Shown here: one piece after another, positions 43,238 to 52,917 of the stretch
Layout of the letters: every line of letters begins with the position of its first letter
Numbering within the stretch: the stretch's first letter is position 1
Position numbers and translations under genes: made by a program
Assembly (NCBI RefSeq): GCF_900155635.1
Contig: NZ_LT732540.1
Location: 630,831-694,830, forward strand
Source of the DNA: Olsenella urininfantis
GTDB taxonomy: Bacteria > Actinomycetota > Coriobacteriia > Coriobacteriales > Atopobiaceae
Reading direction: 5' to 3'
Length of the DNA stretch: 64,000 bases
Notes under the pieces: model-generated
Told to the model about the DNA's origin: nothing
Database searches by the model: none
The model's input: only the letters and a program-made list of their open reading frames with translations

Positions 43238-45811
43238 ATGTCAGACAACAGCGAGACCGAGCGCAACGATGCCGGCATCCCCAGCTATGACGCCCAGGCC
43301 ATAGAGGCCAGGTGGCAGCGGAGCTGGGAGGAGGACGGGCTCTACAAGACGGACGAGGACCCCTCGAGGCCCAAGAAGTACGTGCTGGAGATGTTCCCAT
43401 ACCCCTCCGGAGACCTGCACATGGGGCATGCGCGCAACTACACCATCGGTGACGCCATGGCCCGCCAGGCCCGCATGCGCGGCTTCGACGTGCTGCACCC
43501 CATGGGCTTCGACGCCTTCGGCCTTCCTGCGGAGAACGCCGCCATCAAGCACAACACGCAGGCCTCCAGGTGGACCCACCAGAACATAGCCCAGGCAATC
43601 AAGACCATGAAGCGCATGGGCTTCTCGTATGACTACGACCGCACGTTCAACACCTGCGACCCCGAGTACTACCGCTGGGGCCAGTGGATGTTCATCAAGA
43701 TGTGGGAGAAGGGCCTCGCCTACCGCGCCACCTCGCCGGTGAACTGGTGCCCCCATTGCCAGACCGTCCTTGCCAACGAGCAGGTGGTGGACGGCCGCTG
43801 CTGGAGATGCGGCACGGTGCCCGAGAAGCGAGAGCTCTCGCAGTGGTACCTCAAGATCACGGACTACGCTCAGGAGCTCCTGGACGACCTCGACAGGCTC
43901 GAGGGATGGCCCGAGAACGTCAAGGCCCAGCAGCGCAACTGGATCGGCCGCTCCGAGGGAGCGGAGATCGACTTCCAGCTGGCGGACAAGGACGGGACAA
44001 CGCCGACGGGTCGCACGCTGACCTGCTTCACCACGCGCGCGGACACCCTCTTCGGCGTCTCCTTCCTCGTGCTGCCCCCCGAGTCGTCCCTGGCTGCGGA
44101 GCTGGTTGCGGGAAGCGAGCACGAGGCTGCCTACCTCGAGCTCAAGAGCGCGACCGAGAAGGTCTCCAGCGTTGATCGCCAGGGCTCTGCCCGCGAGAAG
44201 CATGGCGTCTTCACCGGCCGCTTCGCCATCAACCCCATCAACGGGCGTCCGGCTCCCATCTGGGTGGCGGATTACGTCCTCATGGACTATGGCACCGGCG
44301 CCGTCATGGGCGTCCCCTGTGGCGACCAGCGAGACTTCGACTTCGCCAGGAAGTATGGGCTTGAGATCGCGCCCATCATCTGCAAGAAGGAAGACCCTCT
44401 CTACGAGGAGCTCAAGGACGAGCGCGAGCTGCGCGTCCTTTCGGTTGACTGGGACGGCGCCATGGACGCGGAGGGCTACCTGGTGCAGTCGGGCGAGTTC
44501 ACGGGCCTCCCTGGCGGCAAGCACTCCGAGGCGGTGGAGGCCATCGTCTCCTGGCTCAAGGAGAGGGGACTCGGGCGCGAGACGGTCCAGTTCCGCCTGC
44601 GTGACTGGCTCATCAGCCGTCAGCGCTACTGGGGGAACCCCATTCCCATGATCCATTGCGACTGCTGCGGGGACGTGCCCGTTCCCGAGGAGGACCTGCC
44701 CGTCACACTGCCGGACGACCTTGACCTGGGAGCCGGTCAGACTCTGGCCGAGTACGCGCCATTCTACGAGACCACCTGCCCCAGGTGCGGTCGTCCCGCC
44801 AGGCGCATCACCGACACCATGGACACCTTCACCTGCTCGAGCTGGTACTACCTGCGCTACTGCGACCCCCACAACGAGGGGATTCCCTTCTCGAAGGAAA
44901 GCGTGGACCGCTGGATGCCCGTGGACAACTACATCGGCGGCATCGAGCACGCCATCCTGCACCTGCTCTACTCGCGCTTCTGGACCAAGGTCCTGCGCGA
45001 CCTGGGCATGATAGACGAGGGGGAGCCTTTCACCAACCTGCTCTGCCAGGGCATGGTAAAGGATGCCAACGGCGAGACCATGAGCAAGTCCAAGGGAAAC
45101 GTGGTGCCCCCCTCCAGCGTCATAGAACCCTACGGCGCGGACACCATGCGCCTCGCCATCCTCTTCGTCGCCCCTCCCGAGAAGGACTTCGACTGGGACG
45201 AGGAGGCCGTCCAGGGCGCGAACCGCTTCATCAGGCGCGCCTGGCGCGTGGTCTGGGGCCTTGCCTGCGCCGCTGACGCCTCGGCCCCTCTCGACCTTGC
45301 CGGTCTGGATGACGCCTCCAAGGAGCTCAACCGCAGCGTTCACGAGATGGGCCTGCGCTGCACCGCGGACTTCGACCGCGGTCAGTTCAACACGGCCATC
45401 TCGGCCTGCATGGAGCTGGTCAATGCCGCGAGCAAGTACCTCAACGAGACGGACGAGGACGGCCGCAGCGCCGCCGTGTGCCACCGTGCCGCCCATGACA
45501 TCGTGACCATGCTCGCGCCCATCTGCCCCCACTGGGCGGAGGAGCTCTTCCACGAGGCGCTGGGCCAGACGGGCTCCGTCTACAACGAGCCCTGGCCCGA
45601 GTTCGACCCCAGCCAGGCAAAGAGCGACACCGTCGAGATCGTGGTGCAGCTCAAGGGCAAGATTCGCGCCCGCATCAACGTGCCGGCGGACGCCGGTGCG
45701 GAAGAGATCGAGGCGCGGGGCCGCTCCGCCATCGCCGATCAGCTCGCAGGCAAGGACGTCAAGAAGGTCATCGTCGTGCCGGGCAAGCTCGTGAACATCG
45801 TCGCCGTCTAG
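43238..45811 (+). CDS. leuS: Leucyl-tRNA synthetase
   Basis: This 857-residue class Ia synthetase charges tRNA-Leu. It carries HIGH as [12 protein letters not shown] near residue 63, two zinc-type cysteine clusters ([14 protein letters not shown]), the CP1 editing domain with [12 protein letters not shown], and MSKSKGN near 614. The C-terminal domain ends on [25 protein letters not shown] precedes the ATG. It is flanked by terminators on both sides, so it is monocistronic. Confidence 0.97.
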   Translation: MSDNSETERNDAGIPSYDAQAIEARWQRSWEEDGLYKTDEDPSRPKKYVLEMFPYPSGDLHMGHARNYTIGDAMARQARMRGFDVLHPMGFDAFGLPAENAAIKHNTQASRWTHQNIAQAIKTMKRMGFSYDYDRTFNTCDPEYYRWGQWMFIKMWEKGLAYRATSPVNWCPHCQTVLANEQVVDGRCWRCGTVPEKRELSQWYLKITDYAQELLDDLDRLEGWPENVKAQQRNWIGRSEGAEIDFQLADKDGTTPTGRTLTCFTTRADTLFGVSFLVLPPESSLAAELVAGSEHEAAYLELKSATEKVSSVDRQGSAREKHGVFTGRFAINPINGRPAPIWVADYVLMDYGTGAVMGVPCGDQRDFDFARKYGLEIAPIICKKEDPLYEELKDERELRVLSVDWDGAMDAEGYLVQSGEFTGLPGGKHSEAVEAIVSWLKERGLGRETVQFRLRDWLISRQRYWGNPIPMIHCDCCGDVPVPEEDLPVTLPDDLDLGAGQTLAEYAPFYETTCPRCGRPARRITDTMDTFTCSSWYYLRYCDPHNEGIPFSKESVDRWMPVDNYIGGIEHAILHLLYSRFWTKVLRDLGMIDEGEPFTNLLCQGMVKDANGETMSKSKGNVVPPSSVIEPYGADTMRLAILFVAPPEKDFDWDEEAVQGANRFIRRAWRVVWGLACAADASAPLDLAGLDDASKELNRSVHEMGLRCTADFDRGQFNTAISACMELVNAASKYLNETDEDGRSAAVCHRAAHDIVTMLAPICPHWAEELFHEALGQTGSVYNEPWPEFDPSQAKSDTVEIVVQLKGKIRARINVPADAGAEEIEARGRSAIADQLAGKDVKKVIVVPGKLVNIVAV

Positions 45812-45831
45812 GGCACCCACATCGCGCCCAT

Positions 45832-45860
45832 GGGCCGTCCCTTCGGGGACGGCCCTTTTT
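45832..45860 (+). terminator. leuS terminator
   Basis: GGGCCGTCCC and GGGACGGCCC form a 10-bp stem on a TTCG tetraloop, followed by TTTTT. Confidence 0.93.
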
Positions 45861-45982
45861 GGCGGGTCATCTCGCCTTCGGATGGGCGGGCGGGAGCTTT
45901 TTCTTCTGGGAGGCGCCGTGGAAGCCGCATTCGCCCACCCTGCCGCCCTTGGTTTGCAGGAGCTGTGTGCGAGCGGGACCGA
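45861..45982. other. Intergenic stretch with a single TTCGCCCACC copy
   Basis: No gene is visible. TTCGCCCACC lies at 45930-45939 without an obvious right arm, a solitary member of the family seen at 1.5 and 17.3 kb. Confidence 0.6.
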
Positions 45983-46011
45983 TTGTGTTGGCGCAGCTAA
46001 GATGCTATAGT
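45983..46011 (+). promoter_or_regulatory. Promoter of the rimP-nusA-infB operon
   Basis: TTGTGT and TATAGT are separated by 17 nt. Transcription should start near 46018, giving a leader of about 90 nt. Confidence 0.75.
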
Positions 46012-46037
46012 TGAGAAGCTTAATCGTGGAGGTTCGA

Positions 46038-46072
46038 GGAAGCGGGGCAGATTCTTTGCCCTGCTTCCTTTT
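46038..46072 (+). terminator. Leader terminator/attenuator before rimP
   Basis: GGAAGCGGGGCA pairs with TGCCCTGCTTCC (12 bp, one G-U), followed by TTTTG, within the first 60 nt of the predicted transcript. The downstream segment GCAGGGCAAGAAG (46088-46100), next to the rimP Shine-Dalgarno, could pair with the same TTCTTTGCCCTGC arm. Confidence 0.65.
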
Positions 46073-46110
46073 GTATGTAGTGACGCCGCAGGGCAAGAAG
46101 GGAGCTGCGC

Positions 46111-46587
46111 ATGGCGCAGACGGAGCTCGAGACGCAGCTGCTCGCCGTGCTCGAGGAGCATGGGGCAGAGCATGCCATCGACATCGTTGACGTCGAGGTG
46201 GTGGGATCGCGCAAGGCGCCTACCGTCCGCGTTCGCATAGACCATGCGGACGAGGGGGCGGGCCCCATCTCCCTGGACGAGGTCGCCGCCGAGACGGGCT
46301 GGATCAACCAGCTGATAGACGAGGCCGATCCCATCGAGGGAAGCTTCACCCTGGAGGTCTCCTCGCCCGGGCTTTCCAGGCCCCTGCGCAGGAGGCGGGA
46401 CTTCGAGCGCTTCTGCGGCAGCCAGGTGAGCCTCTCGACCAACGCAGAGGAGGGACGCCGGCGCTTCACGGGCACCCTCAGGGCCCTCGAGGGCGACAGC
46501 GTGCTCGTCGAGTGCGAGGGAGAGGAGCTCTCCGTCGCTCTCTCTGACATCAAGTCCTGCAAGCTCAAGCCCAGCTTCGATAACTAG
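46111..46587 (+). CDS. rimP: Ribosome maturation factor RimP
   Basis: This 158-residue factor for 30S subunit assembly has an alpha/beta N-domain (IDIVDVEVVG to DEVAAETGW), the motif FTLEVSSPGLSRPL and a C-terminal SH3-like domain. GAAGGGAG lies upstream of the ATG. It is the first gene of the classic rimP-nusA-infB operon. Confidence 0.95.
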   Translation: MAQTELETQLLAVLEEHGAEHAIDIVDVEVVGSRKAPTVRVRIDHADEGAGPISLDEVAAETGWINQLIDEADPIEGSFTLEVSSPGLSRPLRRRRDFERFCGSQVSLSTNAEEGRRRFTGTLRALEGDSVLVECEGEELSVALSDIKSCKLKPSFDN

Positions 46588-46624
46588 ACCCCACCAGACC
46601 CCCGCGCAAGGAAGGAACACCCAC

Positions 46625-47872
46625 ATGGCATCTGAGATGATGGAAGCGCTGATGGCCCTGTGCCAGGAGAAGCACATAGACGAGCTCTACCTCATAGACC
46701 AGCTCGAGCAGTCGCTCGCCAAGAGCTACGCCGAGGTCCTGCACCTCCAGGACGGCGCGCGCGTCACCATTGACCGCGCCACTGGCAGGGTGTACGTCTA
46801 CGAGCTTGTCCCGAGGGAGGAGTCCTTCGACGACGAGACGGGCCTTTACACCGAGTTCGACGAGGTGGACGTGACCCCCAAGGGTACGAGCCGCGTTGCC
46901 GCCCAGCACGCCAAGAGCGTCATCAACGAGATCGTGCGCAACTCCGCCCGCCAGCAGATCTTCGAGGAGTTCTCGCAGCGCATCGGCGATATCATCACCG
47001 GCACCGTCCTGCAGACCACGCCCGACTTCGCCTTCATTAAGATCCGCGAGGGCGTCGAGGCCGAGCTTCCCTACTTCGATCAGAAGCGCTACCCCGACGA
47101 GCGCAACGAGCGTCCCCAGGGCGAGCGTTATGCCCACAACCAGCGCATCCGTGCCATCATCGTGGACGTGCGCGACCCCAACAGCTCCCAGCCGCCCATC
47201 CGCTCCGAGCGCCAGCGCCCTTCCATCGTGGTCTCGCGCACCCATCCGGACCTCATCCGCAGACTCTTCGAGCTTGAGGTCCCCGAGGTATACGACGGCA
47301 TCGTCGAGATACGCTCCGTGGCGCGCGACGCTGGCGCCCGCGCCAAGGTGGCCGTCTCGTCCATCGACACCCGCCTCGACCCCGTAGGTGCCTGCGTGGG
47401 TCCCAAGGGCAGCCGCGTGCGCACCGTGGTCTCCGAGCTTCGCGGCGAGCGCGTCGACGTGGTCCTCTGGAGCGACGACCCCGCCCGCTGCGTCGCCAAC
47501 GCCCTCTCGCCCGCCCGCGTCACCCGTGTGATTGTGGACGGCGAGACCAACCACGCCACCGCCATCGTCCCAGACGACCAGCTGACCCTCGCCATCGGCA
47601 AGGAGGGCCAGAACGCCCGCCTGGCGGCCCGCCTCACCGGCATGCACATCGACATCAAGAACGAGTCGCTTGCCGCAGACGTCATGCGCGAGCTGCCCCG
47701 CGAGGTCGAGGCGGAGGCCGAGGAGGGGGAGCATCGCTGCGAGTACGTGGGGCCCACGGGCATCCAGTGCCGCAACATGGCGCGCCCCGACTCTCGCTAC
47801 TGCGGCATCCACGAGAAGCTCGCCGAGATGGGCGAGGTCGTCGCCTCCGACGATCCCGACTCTTTGATCTAG
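46625..47872 (+). CDS. nusA: Transcription termination/antitermination factor NusA
   Basis: This 415-residue protein binds RNA polymerase and nascent RNA. An N-terminal polymerase-binding domain (1-125) is followed by an S1 domain (about 130-200, GDIITGTVLQTTPDFAFIK) and two KH domains (DPVGACVGPKGSRVR and LAIGKEGQNARLAARLTG). A short C-terminal extension (residues 372-396) carries Cys-X9-Cys-X10-Cys-X2-His, an unusual zinc-knuckle-like tail. Many genomes have a separate ylxR gene between nusA and infB; here none is present. Confidence 0.95.
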   Translation: MASEMMEALMALCQEKHIDELYLIDQLEQSLAKSYAEVLHLQDGARVTIDRATGRVYVYELVPREESFDDETGLYTEFDEVDVTPKGTSRVAAQHAKSVINEIVRNSARQQIFEEFSQRIGDIITGTVLQTTPDFAFIKIREGVEAELPYFDQKRYPDERNERPQGERYAHNQRIRAIIVDVRDPNSSQPPIRSERQRPSIVVSRTHPDLIRRLFELEVPEVYDGIVEIRSVARDAGARAKVAVSSIDTRLDPVGACVGPKGSRVRTVVSELRGERVDVVLWSDDPARCVANALSPARVTRVIVDGETNHATAIVPDDQLTLAIGKEGQNARLAARLTGMHIDIKNESLAADVMRELPREVEAEAEEGEHRCEYVGPTGIQCRNMARPDSRYCGIHEKLAEMGEVVASDDPDSLI

Positions 47873-47921
47873 TGCCGGAAGGCACCCGTCCGTCCGACAC
47901 CAGATAGGAAGGTGGTCGCAC

Positions 47922-50549
47922 ATGGCAAAGACCCGCGTGCATGACCTCGCCAAGGAATATGGCTTGACCAGCAAGGAGATGCTCGGGCATCTCGCAGACA
48001 TGAAGATCCCCGCCAAGTCGGCATCCTCCACGCTCGAGGACGCCTACGTCTCCATCGTGCGCAAGAAGCTCCAGCCCATCCTCGAGGCCCGCGCCGCAGA
48101 GATCGAGGCCCAGAGGCGCGCCGAGGAGGAGGCCAAGGCGGAGCAGGAGCGCATCGCCGCCGAGGAGGCGGAGCGGGAGCGCATCGCCGCCGAGAAGAGG
48201 CGCGAGGCCGAGCGTGCCGAGGAGGAGCGAAAGCGCGCCGCGGCAGAGGCCGCCCGCAAGAGGGCCGAGGAGGAGCGCCTTGCCGAGGAGAGGCGCCTCG
48301 CCGAGGAGGCGGAGCGCAACCGCGTCAAGGACACCGCTCCCAAGGCCGTGCCCTCCTTCACCTCGCTGCTCGACCAGATCGCCCAGCAGGAGAAGGTCCT
48401 CAAGCAGCAGGCTGAGGAGTCCGCAAAGAAGAAGGCGGAGGAGAGCAACGGCTCCCGTCGCGCGGAGCCCAAGCAGCGTGGCAAGCGGGTCGAGCGGCCC
48501 AACGTGGAGGCGCCGGTCGTTCCCGCGGAGTCGGAGCCCGCAGACGCCCATGGCCGCAAGGGCAAGAAGTCAGCCCACCGCGGCGGCTCTGACGAGGACC
48601 GCTACAGCCGCATGGCCCGCGAGGCCGAGGAGTACACGCGCTCCAGCCACGTCTTCGAGGAGGCCCGCGAGGCCGTCGAGGAGGCGCGCCAGTCCACGGG
48701 AAGGCGCAAGAAGCGCAAGGAGCGCAGGCGTCAGCAGCAGGCCGAGGCGGCCGAGCAGCAGCGCATCGAGGAGGCGATCCAGAACGACCAGGACCTCTCG
48801 CAGCTTGACACCGTCAAGGTGCCCCAGGGCTCCACGGTCACCGAGCTGGCCGACCTTCTCGGCGTCCCCGCAAACGACATCATCAAGCGCCTGTTCCTTC
48901 TGGGGACCCCGCTGACCCTCACCGAGTCCATGTCCGACGAGCTCATCGAGCTCGTGGCGGACGACCTCGGGCGTGACGTCAAGGTCATGAGCAAGGAGGA
49001 GGAGAACTCCTTCACCTTCTACGACGACCCCGACACCCTCAAGGGCCGCCCGCCCGTGGTCACCGTCATGGGGCACGTGGACCATGGCAAGACCTCGCTG
49101 CTCGACGCCATCCGCCATACCGGCGTGGCAGAGGGCGAGGCGGGAGGCATCACCCAGGCCATCGGTGCGTCGCAGGTCAAGATCAACGGTCGCATCATCA
49201 CCTTCATCGACACCCCAGGCCACGAGACCTTCACGGCCATGCGCGCCCGCGGCGCCAAGGTGACGGACATAGTCATCCTGATCGTCGCCGCAGACGACGG
49301 CGTGATGCCCCAGACCATAGAGTCCATCAACCATGCCAAGGCAGCCGGCGTGCCCATCATCGTGGCCGTCAACAAGATCGACAAGCCGGGTGCGGATCCC
49401 ACCCGCGTGCGCCAGGAGCTCACCGAGTACGGCGTCATCCCCGAGGAGTGGGGCGGGCAGAACATGTTCGTGGACATCTCCGCCAAGAAGAACCAGGGCA
49501 TCGACACCCTGCTCGAGTCCGTCCTCCTCGAGGCCGACGTCCTCGAGCTGAAGGCCAACCCCGACACCTTCGCCTCCGGCAACGTCCTGGAGGCCAAGCT
49601 CGACCGCGGCCGTGGCTCCGTTGCCACGCTGCTGGTCAACCGCGGCACCCTTCGCGTGGGCGACTCCATTGTGGCCGGCCTTGCCTTCGGCAGGATCCGC
49701 GCCATGGTCGACCCTCGCGGGCAGTCCGTCACCGAGGCTGGCCCGTCGGACCCCGTCGAGGTCCTGGGCCTGCAGAGCGTGCCCATGGCCGGTGACGAGT
49801 TCCGCGTGTTCCAGGACGAGCGCGACGCCCGCCAGCTCGCGGAGCAGCGTTCACTGAAGGCACGCATCGAGGAGCAGAACCGCGTCAAGCACGTGACCCT
49901 CGAGAACCTCTTCGCGACGATGGAGGACGCCGAGGTCAAGGAGCTCAACCTCATCATCAAGGCCGACGTCCAGGGCTCCATCGAGGCGCTGCAGGACTCC
50001 CTCGACAAGCTCGACCAGTCCGAGGTCCGCATCAACACCATCCACTCCGCCGTCGGCGCCATCACCGAGACGGACGTCATCCTCGCCGACGCCTCCAACG
50101 CCGTCATCATCGGTTTCGGCGTGCGTCCCGAGGCCAAGGCGCGCAGCGCCGCCGAGCGCCAGGGAGTGGAGATCCGCACCTACAGCATCATCTACAAGGC
50201 CATCGAGGAGATCGATGCCGCCCGCATCGGCATGCTCAAGCCCACCGAGGAGGAGCGCGAGACGGCCTCCATCGAGGTCCGCAGCACCTTCAAGGTGCCC
50301 AAGGTGGGCATCGCCGCCGGCTGCATGGTCCAGGAGGGCGAGGTCACCCGCGACGACCGGTGCCGCCTGGTGCGCGACGGCATCGTGGTGTACGAGGGCA
50401 GGCTTGCCTCCCTGCGCCGCTACAAGGACGACGTCAAGAGCGTCAAGGCGGGCTTCGAGTGCGGCATCGGCCTCGAGAACTTCCAGGACATCCACGTGGG
50501 CGACATCATCGAGGCCTTCCGCATCGAGCAGGTCGCCCGTACGGAGTAA
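47922..50549 (+). CDS. infB: Translation initiation factor IF-2
   Basis: This 875-residue GTPase places initiator tRNA on the 30S subunit. An N-terminal IF2_N segment ([18 protein letters not shown]) is followed by a long Lys/Glu/Ala-rich helix (residues about 50-300). A second IF2_N-like segment precedes the G domain, with [12 protein letters not shown] near 383, DTPGHETF and NKIDKPGAD near 483. C-terminal beta-barrel domains complete it. The ATG is 49 nt after nusA. Confidence 0.97.
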   Translation: MAKTRVHDLAKEYGLTSKEMLGHLADMKIPAKSASSTLEDAYVSIVRKKLQPILEARAAEIEAQRRAEEEAKAEQERIAAEEAERERIAAEKRREAERAEEERKRAAAEAARKRAEEERLAEERRLAEEAERNRVKDTAPKAVPSFTSLLDQIAQQEKVLKQQAEESAKKKAEESNGSRRAEPKQRGKRVERPNVEAPVVPAESEPADAHGRKGKKSAHRGGSDEDRYSRMAREAEEYTRSSHVFEEAREAVEEARQSTGRRKKRKERRRQQQAEAAEQQRIEEAIQNDQDLSQLDTVKVPQGSTVTELADLLGVPANDIIKRLFLLGTPLTLTESMSDELIELVADDLGRDVKVMSKEEENSFTFYDDPDTLKGRPPVVTVMGHVDHGKTSLLDAIRHTGVAEGEAGGITQAIGASQVKINGRIITFIDTPGHETFTAMRARGAKVTDIVILIVAADDGVMPQTIESINHAKAAGVPIIVAVNKIDKPGADPTRVRQELTEYGVIPEEWGGQNMFVDISAKKNQGIDTLLESVLLEADVLELKANPDTFASGNVLEAKLDRGRGSVATLLVNRGTLRVGDSIVAGLAFGRIRAMVDPRGQSVTEAGPSDPVEVLGLQSVPMAGDEFRVFQDERDARQLAEQRSLKARIEEQNRVKHVTLENLFATMEDAEVKELNLIIKADVQGSIEALQDSLDKLDQSEVRINTIHSAVGAITETDVILADASNAVIIGFGVRPEAKARSAAERQGVEIRTYSIIYKAIEEIDAARIGMLKPTEEERETASIEVRSTFKVPKVGIAAGCMVQEGEVTRDDRCRLVRDGIVVYEGRLASLRRYKDDVKSVKAGFECGIGLENFQDIHVGDIIEAFRIEQVARTE

Positions 50550-50552
50550 GAC

Positions 50553-50957
50553 ATGAAGCAGAACCAGAACTCGCGAAGGGTCAATCAGATTGCCCGGGAG
50601 AAGCTTGCCGGCATCCTCCTCTTCGAGGTCTCGGACCCAGACCTTGCCCTCGTCACGCTCACGGGCGTGGAGGTCTCGGTCGACAAGTCCGTCATGCGCG
50701 CCTACGTGAGCTGCGACAGCGGTCGCTACGAGGAGGTCTCGGCGGCCCTCGGCCGTGCCAGGGGCAGGATCAGGAGCCTTTTGGGGCATGCCCTTGGCTG
50801 GCGCGTCACCCCCGAGCTCATCTTCGAGATAGACACCACGGCAGACGAGGCCGAGCGCATAGCGCGGGCCCTCACCAACGTTCCTCCCACCCTGGGCGTG
50901 GAGAAGGACGACGAGGGCTACCCCCTGGCCGCCGCGGAAGAGACGGAGGAGGCCTAG
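50553..50957 (+). CDS. rbfA: Ribosome-binding factor A
   Basis: This 134-residue KH-like fold protein is needed for late 30S maturation. It opens SRRVNQIAREKLAGIL and has the core LALVTLTGVEVSVDKSVMRAYV and LGWRVTPELIFEID. It starts 3 nt after infB and is followed 5 nt later by the DHH phosphoesterase gene, a standard arrangement. Confidence 0.95.
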   Translation: MKQNQNSRRVNQIAREKLAGILLFEVSDPDLALVTLTGVEVSVDKSVMRAYVSCDSGRYEEVSAALGRARGRIRSLLGHALGWRVTPELIFEIDTTADEAERIARALTNVPPTLGVEKDDEGYPLAAAEETEEA

Positions 50958-50962
50958 CCCCT

Positions 50963-51994
50963 ATGGGAGTGATGACGAAGGAGCGGCAGGAGGAGCTCTT
51001 CTCTCAGATTGCCGGCGTCATCGAGCAGAGCCAGAGCATCGCCATCTGTGCGCACACCGCGCCAGATGGCGATGCCATCGGCTCTGCCCTTGCCCTGCAG
51101 CAGCTGATCGAGGTCCGTTGGCCGCGGAAGCAGGTGGTGGCCCTCCTCGCCGACGAGGACGAGGTGCCGCGCATCTATCGCTTCCTGCCGGGGGCGGGGC
51201 GCATGGTCCATGCCTGCGAGTTTGGCGCTACGGCAGACCTCTTCATCTGCGTGGACATTTCCGGGGGCGCAAGGCTCAACCAGGCCCAAGGGATCTGGTC
51301 GGCGGCAAGGAGGCGCGTGGTCATAGACCACCACCCCTTTGCCGAGATAAACGCGGACCTCTGGCTCGTGAGACCGTCCGCGGCGGCGACGGGCGTCATC
51401 ATCTGCGAGTTCGCGCAGCACTTGGGGGTCGGGCTCACGCCGGACATGGCGCGCTGCCTGTACTGCGCCATCGCCACCGACACCGGGCGCTTCCAGTACC
51501 AGAACGCGGACAGCGAGGCGTTCAACATTGCCGCGCTTCTGGTGGAGGCGGGCGCCTCTCCCTCTGAGCTTGCGCTCAACGTGTACCAGAACTACAGCCT
51601 CTCATACCTGCACCTGGAGGCTGCCGTCATGGGCAGGATCACCACCTTCGAGGGAGGCAGGATCGCCTACAGCTACTCGACCACGGCGGACCTCGAGCGC
51701 ACGGGCGCGAGCCTGGACGAGTGCGACGGTCTTGTCGACGTGGTGCGCAGCGTTGCGGGCTCGGAGCTCATCCTCTTCCTCAAGGAGGTGCCCGGCGGAT
51801 GCATCCGTGGCAACCTCAGGTCCAAGGCAGACCACGACGTCTGCGCCATCGCCCGCGAGCTTGGAGGGGGCGGCCACAAGGCTGCCGCGGGCTTCACCGT
51901 CAAGGGGGACCTCGACGAGGTTCTCTCCCTCGCCCTTCCCAAGCTTCGCCTGCTGCTCCGAGGGGCGGGGCCGGAGGGGGAGGCCGGGCGGTGA
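50963..51994 (+). CDS. DHH/DHHA1 phosphoesterase, NrnA-like
   Basis: This 343-residue manganese phosphoesterase has AHTAPDGDAIGSALAL near residue 35 (the DHH-family first motif), FICVDISG, VIDHHPFAEIN (DHH motif) and a C-terminal DHHA1 domain with LGGGGHKAAAGF. NrnA degrades nanoRNA and pAp; related proteins cleave cyclic di-AMP products. Start at 50963 with GGAGG 12 nt upstream; ATG 50972 is an alternative. It overlaps truB by 4 nt. Confidence 0.9.
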   Translation: MGVMTKERQEELFSQIAGVIEQSQSIAICAHTAPDGDAIGSALALQQLIEVRWPRKQVVALLADEDEVPRIYRFLPGAGRMVHACEFGATADLFICVDISGGARLNQAQGIWSAARRRVVIDHHPFAEINADLWLVRPSAAATGVIICEFAQHLGVGLTPDMARCLYCAIATDTGRFQYQNADSEAFNIAALLVEAGASPSELALNVYQNYSLSYLHLEAAVMGRITTFEGGRIAYSYSTTADLERTGASLDECDGLVDVVRSVAGSELILFLKEVPGGCIRGNLRSKADHDVCAIARELGGGGHKAAAGFTVKGDLDEVLSLALPKLRLLLRGAGPEGEAGR

Positions 51995-52917
51995 GGCGCG
52001 GCGAGAGCGGCATCAACAGGCTTCTGGCGCTTGACAAGCCCCTGGGCCTGACGAGCCATGACGTGGTCTCCCGCGTGCGAAGGGCGCTGGGCGAGAGGCG
52101 CGTGGGGCATGCCGGCACGCTTGACCCCGCCGCCTCGGGCGTGCTGGTGGTTGGCGTGGGGCAGGCCACGCGCCTGATGGGACTGCTCGCCATGGACGAC
52201 AAGTCCTACGAGGCGCTGGTTGCCTTTGGCAGCGAGACCGACACCGAGGACGGCGAGGGCACGGTCACGGCCACGGCCCCCGTGCCAGAAGCGCTTCATG
52301 ACCCCGCCTTTGCCAGGGAGGCCCTCTCGGCGATCCTGGGCGAGCAGGACCAGCTGCCCCCGGCATACTCCGCCATCTCCGTGAATGGCAGGCGTGCCTA
52401 CGACCTCGCCCGCGCGGGCGAGGAGGTGGTTCTCGAGCCTCGCCGCATTCGCATAGACAAGGCCCAGCTCGTCGGCATCGAGGAGGCCGACGAGCTCGTG
52501 TGGCGCTGCCGCTTCGTCGTCTCGAAGGGCACCTATGTGCGCAGCATCGCGCGCGACCTCGGCCGCAGTCTGGGGACGGCCGCGCACCTCGTCGGCCTGA
52601 GGCGCACGGGCGCGGGAAGCGTGCGCATCGAGGGCTGCCTTCCGCTGGCGGCGCTCGAGGCCGCAGGGACCCAGATGCTCGATCGCTGCATCATAGACCC
52701 CACAAGCGCGCTGGGGCATGCGGTGATGCGGCTTGACGACAGGGGCTTCGAGCGCGTCTCCTGCGGCCACCAGCTCTTTGCCCCCTCCGAGGTGGAGGAG
52801 GGCGAGAGGGTCAGCCTCGTTCACGACGGCCGCCTCGTCGGCGTGTGGTGCCGGAGGGGCTCTCGCCTCGTCTGCGTGGCCAACTTCCCCCAGGGCATTT
52901 CGGGAGTCCTCTCGTGA
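51991..52917 (+). CDS. truB: tRNA pseudouridine(55) synthase TruB
   Basis: This 308-residue enzyme makes the universal pseudouridine 55 in the tRNA T-arm. NRLLALDKPLGLTSHDVVSR opens the catalytic domain; GHAGTLDPAASGVL holds the catalytic Asp; a C-terminal PUA-like domain follows. The start is a GTG in the GTGA overlap with the upstream stop, implying coupled translation. The product also ends in a GTGA overlap with ribF. Confidence 0.95.
   Translation: MRRGESGINRLLALDKPLGLTSHDVVSRVRRALGERRVGHAGTLDPAASGVLVVGVGQATRLMGLLAMDDKSYEALVAFGSETDTEDGEGTVTATAPVPEALHDPAFAREALSAILGEQDQLPPAYSAISVNGRRAYDLARAGEEVVLEPRRIRIDKAQLVGIEEADELVWRCRFVVSKGTYVRSIARDLGRSLGTAAHLVGLRRTGAGSVRIEGCLPLAALEAAGTQMLDRCIIDPTSALGHAVMRLDDRGFERVSCGHQLFAPSEVEEGERVSLVHDGRLVGVWCRRGSRLVCVANFPQGISGVLS

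Noticed and set aside
43241..46096. 951-codon minus-strand open frame opposite leuS
   Set aside because: Shadow of leuS; it would also cross the leuS terminator and the rimP promoter.
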